Source: Syngnathus acus
Lineage: Eukaryota; Chordata; Actinopteri; Syngnathiformes; Syngnathidae
Assembly (NCBI RefSeq): GCF_901709675.1
Contig: NC_051090.1
Span: 9,688,842 to 9,752,841, forward strand
Direction of reading: 5' to 3'
DNA length: 64,000 nucleotides
The translations under genes were made by a program, and so were the position numbers. Positions 30,101 to 42,860 of the stretch are shown here, in pieces. Each line of letters opens with the position of its first letter. Position 1 is the first letter of the stretch. Below the pieces are notes generated by a model. That model saw nothing but the letters and a program-made list of their open reading frames with translations, made no database searches and had not been told where the DNA came from.

Positions 30101-31299
30101 TTTTACATGACAAAATCTGGCTTGTTTCTCCCGGAGTTTGTATTTTTCGAGAATTTGTGATTTACGCACTGGCTTGCCATTTGCACACCGGCGGAGCATT
30201 GTCGTACTTGCCGCCTCTCGAGCGCTCTAATTGGCACCTTCGGACGCTCCGTTTAATTAGCACGCTTGTCGAGAAGAAAGGCCAGCCCAGAAGATTATTT
30301 ACTCTCGTTAATGGAGGCTCTCCGCCGCCGCTGCCGTTAAAGGTTAACGCTGCCTTGTCGTATCGTTTACCGGACAAAGTGTTGCTGCTTCACCTTTGAC
30401 GAGGGTGGGAATTTTCAATGGCGCCACGTTAAACCTCCGAAAATTTGGCTTCTTATGCGACCAAGGCGAAGTAAAACGCATGGACTCAGTGCGACGGCGT
30501 ACTTTTCCAGAAACTTCCGTTTAATCCCGGCATGTAAAACTGATCCGTTTCATTTGAAGCGAGAGAGTGCGATTGGTGAGGGCTGACCCCGCCTTTGTCT
30601 TGGTGGCGAGCCGGCTGATTAAAAGCGTGCAAACGTTAACCTGGCGACTGAATAAAAATGGAAATGAAAGCGCTATCTAATTTAATCCCGTCTAAGGAAG
30701 AAGAACTTCGGAATATCCTACTATGAAGATAATTTCTTGGGCGTAATCTTCCGACATCTTCCTTTGTGTGACGCTTACCTGCAAAATGGCTGCCGTCTTT
30801 GATTCAGAAGAGTTGTCAAGCCTTCAATGATTTTTCTTTGGGGTGACAAGTCTTTTCTTTTCAGAAAAAAAAGTTTTTCTAAAAATAACTTTTACTCAAG
30901 GGTCGAATGACTTATTTCTTGAATTTCTTTCGTGTCTCAGAGCATTGATTTGTAGAAAACGGTCACAATAGCCAAAAAATATCTGATGCAAATAGTAGCT
31001 GAGCACAAACTACAACTAATGATTCATTTCACTTGTGAGCGGATATTGTTCAAGAACGTTTTGAGTGATAAATGCAAGTTTGTCTTATCCGAACTTTGGT
31101 GTTTGTTTTTTGTGCTTTGTTTGAGTTGTCTCCAAGCGCAGTTGCCGGCGTCTGAGAATGATGACTTGTTGAGCAGCACACGTGTCGCCGCTGTGAAAAG
31201 TCGCGACAGATAGTGTCTGCCCACCGCGACTCGGCGCATTTTTCAGCCTCCACTAGAGAGGAGTCTTTTTTTTTTCTTTTTCTCTTTTAGGATGGTCCC
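27141..31299. other. Gene desert block
   Basis: No supported genes. Short microsatellites and G-runs occur (28059-28069), and CAGCAATAATTAGCA-like phrases are repeated at about 27767 and 28109. Confidence 0.45.
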
Positions 31300-31430
31300 C
31301 TCTGCAGGCTGATAACTATTTGTGCAGGATTAATGTCCCAATCACTGCCTCCTTCTCCTCCCCCTCCCCCACTGACACATCAGCGTTAATGACCTTGATC
31401 TAAATCAGCAGGAGGCGTGGAGAGACGCTG
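31300..31430. promoter_or_regulatory. Candidate conserved regulatory block
   Basis: The text CTGATAACTATTTGTGCAGG, GATTAATGTCCCAATCACTG and CTTGATCTAAATCAGCAGG around a pyrimidine run has the dense binding-site look of a developmental enhancer, with TGACA-type TALE sites. Conservation was not tested. Confidence 0.3.
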
Positions 31431-34400
31431 TTATTACCCGCAAACGTGGCCGTACATCAGACGCCCGCCCGATCACACGCTCGCTCGCCACGCCGACGAC
31501 GATATCTGCCGCATCAGCACATCTTTTCGCAGCGTTACCCTACCGGCCAAATGGAAGCCAAGCCACGCAAAGCTAAGAATAGTCAACAAAACTTTGCCGT
31601 CACGCTCCGCTCATACACAGTGACCAAAACATGTTCTATTCTGAATTTGGTGGCAAAGAGGCAAAGGGATATGAGGAGGCGACCTTGGAAGGACTTCTTG
31701 GAAGGACATCTTGAAAGGACCAAAGTGATCTGACTTTTTTGGAGACTTGGAACCAAAATGGCCGACTTCCTGTGACTTTTCAAGCTTGGCTTTTCAAGTC
31801 ACTAGCATTGAACTTTTCTGAATGTCAGCTATAAGTACGCTCATTCATCAGCGAACATATTTTGTTGTTAGCTGTTAGACATGTGCGAGCTAATTGGCGC
31901 TTTCAACTACTTTTAATTGCTCTGCTCTCCTTGAAAGCGCCAATAACAACAATTGGGCCAGCGCTGATTGCTGTGATGGCAGCCGTATTTCATTCAAGAC
32001 CGCTCCAAGGCCAGCTTTTACGAGCCTCGTTCCACGCAAAAGTGCGCTCATTAGTGAAAAGGCAAGAGTGCGGGAAAGAATAGAAACGAGAATCCACACG
32101 TTTGTTTATAGATTAATTATTGGTGCCGATTGTTTTTCGTTGCATAAAGATTTTATGTCATCACACCCATGAAGACCGGATCAGTTTTCCGACAAGCGGG
32201 AGGGTAAACGAAAACAGCTCTCAGCTAGCGGGGTTAGCGATACCTTGGCACGTGTACATTGTTGATTTTTATTCAATGGAATGAAACCAAATCTACGTCC
32301 AAGAAAGCTTTCTTTGTGAAAACATCTTGAGAATATCATTATTTACCTAATTAAGCAGCAAAGCCAAAGTAATTAAAGTTTCATTTAAAATCTGAGTTCT
32401 TTTCTACATGTAACAATTAATGACTAACTTGTGCATTTGACAGTTTTTTTAAAGTGCGTTATTACGATAAAAATCACTTTGGTTTGTGCGTGTTTTAGGC
32501 ACTTTTAGTTAAAGAAAATTTATAAAAATGTTCTCCAGAGGAGCAATTTTCTATGATTATAACCAAGTGAATTGAAATCCATGTGAAGGTGGTTATTTCT
32601 ATTATACACGTTAATTCTCTCTCTCTCACACAGACACACACACACACACACACACATACACACACACATCTCCTTTTATTTGGATTTCTGTTCTCCTTTG
32701 ATATTTCATAATGCTTATTATCTATCGCCTTTTCATTTTGTGGCCACTGATGAGCGTCAGGCTGCAAATGAACAGTAATTGCCACCCCATAGCTTTGATC
32801 CCACAATACGCGCAAGAGTCTTTTTAACAGCGACGTGCATTAGCAAAAGCGCACTTTGTTTCTTCTTTTCTGTGCTTCCAACGCACTCATAGGACAATCA
32901 ATATGTCCATTTGTGCCTCTTACTCCAATGAATGGCATTAGTACTGTGAAAAATAACACCAAATTTGCCAACCTGAGCTTTGATTATTATGAAAAATCAG
33001 GGCTTATTTGGCCACCTTCCCTCGCAAGAGTTTGCACTGAATTGGCTCCTTGTTGAGTGTCTTCCTGCTCCATTCCAGGCATGGGGCCTCAAAGCTTTTT
33101 TGTGAATGACATGTTGCACCAAGTTTTTTTTGTTCAACAGTCAAACTGGTGCCAGGGGTTTTTTTTTTTAAACTTTTGAGCCATAATATTCATCACAAAA
33201 TGGCTGCTTCAAATCAAAATGGCTCCCTTCCTCAATTTTTCAAATTTTATTTTGTACATTTATTTTCAAACAATTTTTCACACATCTTGTTATATCAAAC
33301 TGGTGTCGGGGGCAAATTTTTTGCTCGATTTGTTGTCATATAGCTGTTTTGTTTTTGCTCATGGCCGACCACCAGGAAGCATCTGCTGACTGACCTTTAA
33401 AGTTGTTCCCATCTGAAGGTGATTAAATGCTTTACTAAGGAATTAACGCACAACAACTGTTTGGGGTTTGGCTCCCATATGCACTTCATCTCTCATTCCA
33501 AAACAAAGTAAAGCAGAATATATTAAGATCATAAAATACAAATAGAACATACTGAAAAAAAATAAGCTGTAATTACCGTACTCCTAACTGATTATAAATT
33601 TAGAACATAGCGTTTACCATTTTGTTTCTAAAGAGCACCATATTTCCTGCTACATTGTCTGTGAAAACTATTGCTAACTACTAAAGTTATTCAAATTGCT
33701 GCAAACCTTTTTAATAAAAAAAAAAAAACTACAGGAACACCTTGGTCTGCACGAAGGTAAACAATGTAAACATTCTATAAAATATTGATATGGTGCTGTT
33801 GTTAGCTAATGCTAACATTATGCTCCTAAAGTGGGCCTGTTATCCATCTGGTAAGAGTAAAAGTTAGTTCCTCCTCGCGTGGTAGTGTTAGCATTAGTGG
33901 TGGCCTTCTGGCAGGAAAAATCCTGGCAAAGACAAGCAATGTATCAATCCAGCCACCGCTGATTTACCACCGTCTTGGCTCATTAGGCTTAAATGCATTG
34001 CTAGGATCACCATTATCACCATAATGTGTCATAAATAACTGTGGGGAGAAAAGAACATTAGCATCATTTATGCTAATCACTGATTTGTAACCTTGTGATG
34101 CTAATGGAGAATTAAACGCATCATGCAAATATTGTGAATATGTCATTATGCCAAAGCTAAATATTGAATTCTTGGTCATTGTTATCCAAAAAGCATGTTG
34201 AAACGTTTCATTGGCAGGCTATGCTAACAAGTGATGACTTAATTTTTTAAATAAAAGTTCTTCCTCCAGTAAAGTACCCTCGAAAATCGATCTTAGTTTA
34301 TTTTCACGCAAATCATACATATGTAGTATGTTACATAACAAGCTAACAAATTTAAGGGCAAAATCATGACATAAAAGGCCCGATTGGCCTAAGTACGCTA

Positions 34401-35609
34401 CAATTTTTCAACATGTACGCTAACCATAGTAACTAAAAATATGGAGAAGCTGGGCTAACATAAAGAGTGTGTGGGGGGGAAACAGAGTAAATCATGCGGT
34501 TTTGGTCAATTAAGATATGGCTCAAATGTCGGGGCGTCTGATTGCAATAGTTACGACGCGTATCGGCAGGATCCTGATTGAACCTTTCACGATAAAACGT
34601 CAGCCATCACGTCGTTGCACATTATGAGTTTTTAAATTACGTGGACGTGGGCGGCTGCCATTATGGCGATGATGACGATGAGGGATGATGATGAGTGTTG
34701 GTCTCAAAAAGTTGAAGAAAAAAGTAGATCTGATGTGACTCTCCGAGCTTGTGATTTATTTTTGCGGCAAGACTTTGTCAAGTTGGAGTCATCATTAAAA
34801 GTCCTAATCACACATTCCTGTTTGCTCAGCACTATGCTCACATGATAAAAAATGGCATCAGTTTATTTAGACTTTGGCAGGTAAGCCAGCAGAGAGACAG
34901 ACACAAGCATTTCAAAACAATACCGTTTTCAAGCTAGCTTGCTCACTGACTTTTTCATTTTTTGGAATAACAACGATTGAGTTAGTTAGTTAGCTAGTTC
35001 GTTAGCTACTTAGCTAGCAAGTTACTGTTTTGTTGGTTGGTTATTTGGTGTGTGGATTCATTGTTGGAAGACTTAGAATTGTTCCTTTGATGTATTTTTA
35101 GTTTTTTGAAAATTAAATGGTGTCCCGATATGGCCAACGGGCTTTAGTTTTCCTGAAAATCTTTTGATTTATTACGGGGCTCGTAGTACCCGGAGGGAAG
35201 ACAGAACTTCAGATGCTCTAGTGCCTAAGCAAACATGTTTTCAACTTTTTAATCAAACAAACATGACGACTTTCCCTCTTTGTCAGGACACGTCGGCTTG
35301 TGTAGCATTTGCAGGCGTGTTTTTCAGGAGGCTACGGTAGCTCATGCACCAGCAAGTCTGAGTGTCTTCAGCAAGAATGCACAGCTGCACACTCGAACCT
35401 TCATCCGTTCAAAGTGCATCGCAGCTGACGCTTGTGTAACACGTTTGCCTCTGATGTGACTGACTAACCCGAACGCGCTACAAGAGGCACATTATGATAT
35501 ACGATAATGCAGTACAAATGTATGTACTACATTTCACAACAGCTGCAGTTGTAACAAAGCATTGTACACATCTCATAAAATAATACATCTACAAAGACAA
35601 TAAAAATAG
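31431..35609. other. Gene desert block
   Basis: No supported genes. Includes the microsatellite at 32617-32668 and TTAGC-rich text near 33800-33900 and 34980-35030. Confidence 0.45.
32617..32668. repeat. (CT)n-(CA)n compound microsatellite
   Basis: A short CT run followed by about 20 CA units with small interruptions. Confidence 0.95.
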
Positions 35610-35782
35610 TACCGTAATTTTCGGACTATAAGTCGCACCGGAGTATAAGTCGCACCAGCCATAAAATGCCCAAAAAAGTGAAAAAAACCATATATATGTA
35701 TATAAATCGCTCCTGAGTATAAGTCGCACCCCCACCCAAACTATGAAAAAAAACCGCGACTTATAGTCCGAAAATTACGGTA
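35610..35782. mobile_element. Palindromic MITE with 27-bp terminal inverted repeats
   Basis: Both ends read TACCGTAATTTTCGGACTAT (inverted at the right) and continue AAGTCGC. Internal CCTGAGTATAAGTCGCACC-type phrases repeat. It is about 173 bp, non-coding, with a TA at each edge. Confidence 0.85.
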
Positions 35783-36159
35783 TATAAAAAGATAAATGAA
35801 TGACACTAAGACTTACAATAGACATCAGGAAGCAATAGAAGGAAGCATTGTCCCTGAACCGGGAAGTGGCCGGCTAGCTAACAAACAAAATGGAGGGTGA
35901 CTATTAACAGCTCTTATGCAGGCACTGATTATTCTTTTACTCATTTGTCAGTTTGTTAATTAAAAATGGGACTAGGACATCATTTTTCATCAACCAGAAA
36001 GTAGGGTCTCGCTAGCAAACAAACTAAAATAATGATGAACGCTAAAACTAGCTGTTAGCTTACTTTTATGTATCTGAGTGATTTAAGAATGAATTCTAAT
36101 TATGAATATTTTTGTGTCCGAGAAAATCCTAGTCATGTGGGTCAAACATGGCTGAGCCA

Positions 36160-36350
36160 ACTCTACCACGGCGGCGGCTAATTAATAACATGACGGTTGT
36201 GTAAAATATGCAGAAAATGTATTTGGGTTGACTGTCCAGATATTAATAATGATTGTGTGGGGATAAACCGTGGCCTACTTTGGGAATCTGCATATGTAAA
36301 TATTCCCAATAGGCTGCCTCCCTCCCATATTGATTGATTAGTTTAGCGCA
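36160..36350. promoter_or_regulatory. Strong candidate conserved regulatory block
   Basis: A run of close homeodomain/TALE/POU-type words without simple repeats: GGCTAATTAATAACATGACG, CAGATATTAATAATGATTG, CATATGTAAATATTCCCAAT and ATATTGATTGATTAG. It is typical of deeply conserved elements in deserts next to developmental regulators. Confidence 0.4.
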
Positions 36351-39300
36351 TAAAGGTCAGAGTCATAAAACACATACCTGTAATTAACAGCACCGCATTT
36401 CGAACCGCGACTTGGTCGGACTTCTTATTGCGACGCTAGCAACAAAAATACAATACTTGCACTCATGCTGGTTCGAACTAGTATCAAGTACCAGGAGGAT
36501 ATTATGTACTGTATAATCCAAGACAGGAAGTAGTAGATGGTTGAAGGAGGTAGTCTGAGTTAGTAGACGGAAGTCGTACCGTTCTTCTACCCTGATGTGG
36601 TCTGTCAGGGAGGGCTGGGGTGGGGGGTCTCGTTGCAGCTCCCCAAGGGGTGAGTTGGATGCAGCCTGACATCCCTGACATGGGGCAGCAGGACGCTGGC
36701 ACCAGTGCCGGAGGGAGCTGGCAGGGGGGCCTGACTGTTAAGACCACCTCTCCTAATAAGGACCTTTTACCGCACCGGCCGTGTGGCACTGCTGGAACTC
36801 ATCGTCCCGAGACTGGACATTGGAGAAATACTTTTCCTCAATTTTCCAGACTCTGGATCGTAATGAAAGGGAAAAATAACCTCAACCTTTTAGGGTACAG
36901 TCTATCTGGCGGCGCAATTTTGTCATTATTTCGGTTAAGGTCAGCGGTAGCCAGTAAATATTCTGCCACCCGGCACTCTGATAGTCTTTAGCCTTCTCCT
37001 CTTTTCTTTTAGTAACACCTGAGCGGGACAAGACAGCTAATACAAGAAGGACCCCGTTATTAGGCACATACCCCCCAGTCACATGACATCAGTCACATGA
37101 CATGAGTCAGGCTGCTCTTCGAATTTCCATTCGCCGCCATCGCCTACAGCCCCCCCAGCACTCATTAACGCCGCCTCGGATTTATTAAAATAGATTATGG
37201 AAATGTTAATGAAGTCATTAATAACATTAGTTAAGCAGCATTGATGTGATAATGCTGCATGTGTGTACGTGCGTGTGCGTGCGCGCGATTGGTGACAGGG
37301 ACACCGCGGTGGGCGATGGCGTCCGACCGCCAGCGCTGATGTGATCCAATGTGGCCGCCGCTGTCCTCGCACCTCACGTTGCTGTCGACAGCACTTTGCA
37401 CGGATGCCCCGGGACGAGCGACGGCCTTTTTCTCGGGAAGAGAGCATCCTGTAAATTGACCCAAAATGGACTCTTCAAACCGAAAAGGATTAATCCCTCG
37501 TCATGTTGTCTGTCCGCAACTGTTGGTGTGATATGTTGCAAAACCACCCGAAAGAGGTGAAGACTGCCAAGATTCAATCTTTCCGATCACGATAAACATT
37601 TAAATGTTAACTTATTAAAACACCATTTTGTAACACATTCCTTTTGAACTCTTTCGTGGTCAAGAAACCATATAACATCACTTGCGTAATTCATAATAAT
37701 AACAACAACAATAATAATATCAATGCATCCGACTTAAAAAAAGATAGCCCTTTTCTAGAAACGCTCTCCAATAGACATGTGCTTGCTTCAAGCTGTTGAT
37801 CTGTACCTGGAGGTGGGAGAAAGTAGCAGAAAGACCTAGAGACCCGAGAGGTCATTTCAACACGCGCATGCCGGTTAGCAGATGTTAGCATTTCCATAAT
37901 AGCATGCAGATGCTATTCCGCGCCATGCTAATGCGCTACCAAGTTTGCGATAGCTAATCGCTAATCTACGTTTATGATTGAGGGCGCCGTCATAAAAATA
38001 TCAAGAACAATCGCGCCAGGCTCTGCTGCGGGAGATAGCGTAGCCGCCGCGTACATCACACCAGACAGGCCCGTTGAGGTAGAGTATCGGGGGGGCAGCG
38101 GTCTGGGGTGGCAAAGTGGCAGTGCGGGGGGAATAACTGAGCAGCTGCCAGGACAAGGTGACACTCCCTTATGGGTTCATTGAAGACTCTGAGTTGTCCT
38201 TTGGTGCTAATGTAAGCGTATTAGTTGTAATGGGGATAGGCCATATGGATAAGGATTCAAATTAAGACAACCTGAAGACTTGGAGCCAACCTTAAGACAT
38301 GAGAAGAGATGAAGTAAAAAAAAATTCCAGAGTGCATGATAGTTTTCTTGAAAAGGCAAAAAAAATAATAATAAAATGTCGATTTCTTTTAAAATAGAAA
38401 ATTATTGAATTATCCTCCAATTACGAAATGACCTAGCTAGCGCCACAGACAGCCGTTGTGGTAGCATTTTGCGCTACCAGCAACAAACTGTGATCTAGAG
38501 CGTCTGCTAACATTTTTGCACCGTGAATTTTAGCCTCAGGTCGTTGGGGAGCATCGCTTGGCAAAACTTGCTGAAAATGTCACAAGCGCGGCGTCCTGCT
38601 TTTGTTAGCCCTGCGGCTCATTTCCTGCGGGAGGGCACGCTAACAAAGCCGCTAATTCTCCCGTTAATTAAAAGGAATCACAAGTCAGCCAGCCCTTCAA
38701 ATGAATCTACAAGAGTGTGTGTGTATGCGTGTGTGTAAGATGCCGCCAGCTGAGCATGACGCCGCTGTCTAAAAGCGACAGCGAACAAGTCTGTATATTT
38801 GGGTTAGCAGTGAGCTAGTAACAAAATTCTCCTGGAGACATATGCTTGCCATTACTTGGTTTTAATGAACCAAGTGTCCAATAACCAAACACGCAAACAT
38901 TCTTTTTGTCTTAATGAACCATGTACCTGGAAGCAGTTATCGAAACACCAAACAATCATATAAAGAGAAATTTCGATCTTCTTAGTTTTTTTTGATACGC
39001 CAACAACTTTGAATAATGAACAGCTTGTACATACATATTTGATTTGAGCATGTTGGTCTTTTCAGTCATGCAACATCGACCAATCACGTGGACGTCTGCT
39101 TCTTAAAGGGACAGTTGACTCATTAGCTCCAAGATGACGAGAGGTGTAACAAAAAGAACCACTTCAAGTGTCGAGGGTTACAAAAATTAAGAGTAACACT
39201 TACATGACATGACACACGCGCTGCAACGTTTTGCTCACAAATGTCGTCAGGGCAACGATGCGGCTAATTAGCTCCGGCAAAATGTCGTCGCTGGCCGTTG

Positions 39301-40365
39301 GCCACGCGGATCCCGTTTGTTGCGGGAGACGAGTTATAAATACTCCTCGGCGCGGAGAGTGATAAGGCGCTAATTAGCAACTGTTAGCAGCACACAGAAA
39401 AACACATAAAAACGTTATCCCTCCCTTGATTGCTGTTAGTACGTGTAGCTTACACGGGATTGCGAGCCAGCTTCAAAGAATTTGCATACCAGGCGCTATA
39501 TGCTACATTGTACACTGTAGTAGGTTACACGCTACGACATATACGACGTGGCGAGCTTCACTTGTTCACACTCCAGCCTGACAAATGAAAGCCGGCCCGG
39601 TTGTTAGATGAAGATAAGAACGTTATCTTCTTGACTTTTATCGGCGTCGTTTCTCTTTCCTTGGGCAGGTTGTTAGCGTAATTGCAACGTTACGCCGTGC
39701 AGAGAGGGGGAGGCTACTTTTTAACCCCTGTCAGGCGCGTTGGCCTCGAAATAAAATCTTGATATGTTTTTGCTCATTTCTTCGGGTGGCCGACATGACC
39801 TCTGTCTTGTTCTCTCAATTAAGCAAGACTAGCACTTTTGCTTAAAAGAGATTCAAGAAGGTCTGAAGCCGTTGTTCAGTCACTCTCCTGAAAACACCGG
39901 TAGGCCAATCAGAGTGAAGCACACAATCGTTTAGACATTTTTTAGTTATTTTATGTTAATGAACTTTAATGAACCAAGTGTCCAATATCCTAAACATGAT
40001 GTCTGCTACAGGCTATAAGCTACATGCTAGAAATAATGCGTTCTGGGGTGCATTTCATTACACAGGCAACATGTTACATTGTGTTCTACCAGCTACATTG
40101 TATGCTACAGGCTACACACTACACATTATCACGTTTGTGCCTCCCCTGTGAACACGGCGTCACGCCCCAGAGCCGCCGATCCATGGGGTGTGTGTGTGGG
40201 GGGGGTCTTCACTAATAGGCTAACATGAAGGCCCTCGCCGGCTGCGGAGCAGGTCCTGACATGGCCTTGTGGCAGGGCACCCAACCCCACCACACTCACA
40301 TCACTTTCTCCCTCTCCTGGTGTACAAACTAGGGGCATCAATATATCAGAATCCCAGTGAATGAC
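36351..40365. other. Gene desert block
   Basis: No supported gene. The segment 36500-36890 is G-rich and compositionally different from its flanks and may be part of an unidentified repeat. A 23-bp word recurs exactly at 38861-38883 and 39965-39987. A CpG-rich stretch lies near 37265-37400. Confidence 0.4.
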
Positions 40366-40632
40366 ATAAAAAGTCTACACACCCCTGTACAAAGGCCAGA
40401 TTTTTGACATGTGAAAGATATTAGACCAAGATAAATAATTTCATGGATAAAAGAAGTTTAGTTCAAGTCATTAAACGGGCGGCAGCACATACTACCTTGA
40501 AGAGGGGTGTGCAGACTTTTTATACCCAATGTTCATTGCATACTTTGTATTCTAGAGGCTATATGCTAAATTATATGCTACAGGTTACAAGCTAGTATGT
40601 GCGACTATTGAACGCTACAGGCTAAATTGTTT
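39480..40632. repeat. Scattered GCTACA-type degenerate repeat clusters
   Basis: Phrases of the type ATGCTACAGGCTACA, GCTACATTGTATGC and ATATGCTAAATTATATGC cluster at 39495-39540, 40007-40130 and 40555-40632. They look like decayed minisatellite units. Confidence 0.4.
40366..40524. mobile_element. Short MITE with 21-bp terminal inverted repeats
   Basis: The left end ATAAAAAGTCTACACACCCC and the inverted right end ATAAAAAGTCTGCACACCCC differ by one base. It is 159 bp, non-coding, of a type common in fish introns. Confidence 0.8.
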
Positions 40633-40739
40633 TTTGGTAGGGGGCGGGGGTGATTGCTGTACCCGCATTCTGATTGGCTGAGAGAGCCACATCTTGATTG
40701 CAATTGCAAATGCGCCGCCCGAGGCTGACGGACGAGTCT
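40525..40739. other. Short spacer
   Basis: Nothing beyond the end of the GCTACA patch. Confidence 0.5.
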
Positions 40740-41110
40740 CCGTCCGTCCCTCCGTCCAGCGTAGCTAATTAATTTCATTAGAAAGTTAAGTCATCTTCAT
40801 ATTTGGAGCGTTGTGGCGTTGCGGCATTGCTAATTTATTTCCAGATTTAATTAGCTCACAAGTACGACGACGAGAAAGAGAAGGGAGGAGGAAAAAAAAA
40901 AACAGCTCGGGCAGGAGGACTTTTTAATTATCAGCTGGGATACATGTGAAAATGTTGACGCCTCGGGGTTGAGTTAATTAAAACCTGCATTATTTTAACA
41001 TTAATTAGCTGCCGTCTTTGTTTTCCACCGCCATATGGCTGTGTCCCGTAGTCAAATGTAGTTAATTAAGCTCATTAAGATAATCATTTTAATTACTCCA
41101 GACAAAGTGA
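40740..41110. promoter_or_regulatory. Strong candidate conserved regulatory block
   Basis: Repeated TAATTAATTTCATTAG, CAGATTTAATTAGCTCAC, AACATTAATTAGCTGCC, TGTAGTTAATTAAGC and ATCATTTTAATTACTCC in 370 bp, with few simple repeats apart from an A-run near 40890. This is a dense homeodomain-site cluster typical of an enhancer. Confidence 0.4.
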
Positions 41111-41819
41111 TTGGATTGAGAATGACGAGTTTTAAGGGCGAGCGCTTGTTGTTTTTGTGCATGATCGGCGATAGTTGGCCAGCTGGTCTGCGCCGTTGCG
41201 ACGCATAAGCCCATCGTACTTTTTGGGGGACGGCTCCCATCACCACTTGGTGGCACACTAACAAACTATGGGAGTGAAGATCCTTTTTTCATTCATAACA
41301 CTCCCGGTCCAGATTGGAACTTGTGGGTCCGAGTCCAATAACGGAGGGATGTCATGTTCGTTGTTCAGAGAGCGGCCGGCCCACTTAGGTAATTTGTTTG
41401 TCTTTAATCCTATTTCCTGCCATCACAGTTAAACAACCAAAAGCTATTTTGTGTGTGTGTGTGGGGGGGCTATAAATAAACGGGTTGCCGTGCGGGATTT
41501 GATTAGAGGGCGGGCATTTAATGAAGGTGACCTTGAGCGTCAGGTGACCGGGCGCACATACGGAGCGCTAATATTGCTAATGTCCGGCCCTGATGCACTG
41601 CTGCTGATCCGCAGCACTCGGCAAATTGCTTGGGACAAATGTTGATGCTCGTGTGTTTGTGTGCGTGTGTGTGTGTGGGGGGGGGGGGGGTGTAACTTAG
41701 AGCGCAACATGAGACCCACTTTGCCGCCGTTTCCTGTCAGGACACACCAGAATGAGCATCTAACTCACAAAATGTCCCTAGTCAACTTCCTACTAACCCC
41801 CTCTCAGGTTGGTTTTTTT
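41111..41819. other. Spacer with TG microsatellites
   Basis: TG/G runs at 41450-41468 and 41656-41690. No gene. Confidence 0.5.
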
Positions 41820-42425
41820 TTTTGGCCGATGGATTTTTAACGATAATCGAGTAAAGTGTCAATGACGTGCTCGATGAGGTCCTTTTTGTAAAGGCACAAC
41901 TCCTCCAATGATGACATTTGAGTCACGTATCCTGTTGATGTTTAATGATAACCAGGTAAAGTTGAAAAATGTCAAATTGGTACTCAATTCTTGTCACTTT
42001 TCTCATTTTAATTTTCCAGATTTTCTTCAGATACCATTTGAAGCTAAGAGCTTGATGGATTTTTAATGAGAAGCGGGTAAAGTGTCGGTAGAAGCAGAAA
42101 TTAGTCCACGATTCTTTTCAACCAGTTTCAATTATCCTTTGACTTTCGTGAGACATTTTAGGCCAAAAGACGAATTGATTTTTAATGAGAAACGGCTGAA
42201 GCGTCAATGGTAGCTGAGGTCAAAAGAGACTGCCGCTGTTCTACCACTTTCGATTTTTTTATGATCTTTATCATTTCAGGCCAAGTACCTCATCTATTTT
42301 GAATGATAACCGGCTAAAGATGTTGCTGAAAATGTCTTATTAGTCCATGTCTTTGTCCTCTTTTTTTTTTTTTTTTAACTCCGGACTTTAATTTAATTTA
42401 ATAACAACCAGGTCAAGTATTCACG
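41820..42425. repeat. Degenerate tandem repeat, about 118-bp unit, five to six copies
   Basis: The core TTTTTAATGAGAANCGGGTAA-like word occurs at about 41835, 41939, 42061, 42180, 42297 and 42399, at intervals of 104, 122, 119, 117 and 102 bp. The intervening parts also match, with a CACTTT-CAATTTT-like part and a TTTAGGCCAA-like part. No coding frame crosses it. Confidence 0.7.
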
Positions 42426-42529
42426 CTTGCTGAACAATTTTTATCCACACTCCCTTTTTTCCTTGGATGGTCTTTTTTTTTTTTTTTGGCCTTTTCCTTT
42501 TCATTCACACTCCGTGTCTCAGTGCTTTG

Positions 42530-42860
42530 ACGGTACGCGGTCTCGAGATTATCGCCATTGCCGGAGTCCAGCTGGCGGGCCGAGAAGCAAAAGGATCAGC
42601 GCCCAGTTGAGGAGCAGCTTAATAGATTTACATGAAAGGAGCTGCTGGAGGTTAGCATCTGCTCCAAAAGGATGCCTCCCCATGCCCTCATCATCATCAT
42701 CATGATCTTCATCTTGTACGTCTCCGAAGTCGCCACCGTGCCGGCTAATTAGGGCCATGCATTTATTTATGAGGCGGCTCGTTATGCTGAGAAACAAGAC
42801 GGAGAGGACACGCAGCTTCTCTCCACTCACCAGTTATTCATGATAACCGCCGCCGCCACA
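42530..42860. promoter_or_regulatory. Candidate conserved regulatory block
   Basis: AGCAGCTTAATAGATTTACA, GCCGGCTAATTAGGGCCATG and CATTTATTTATGAGGCGGC within a balanced stretch, with a short TCA repeat near 42689. Conservation was not tested. Confidence 0.3.
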
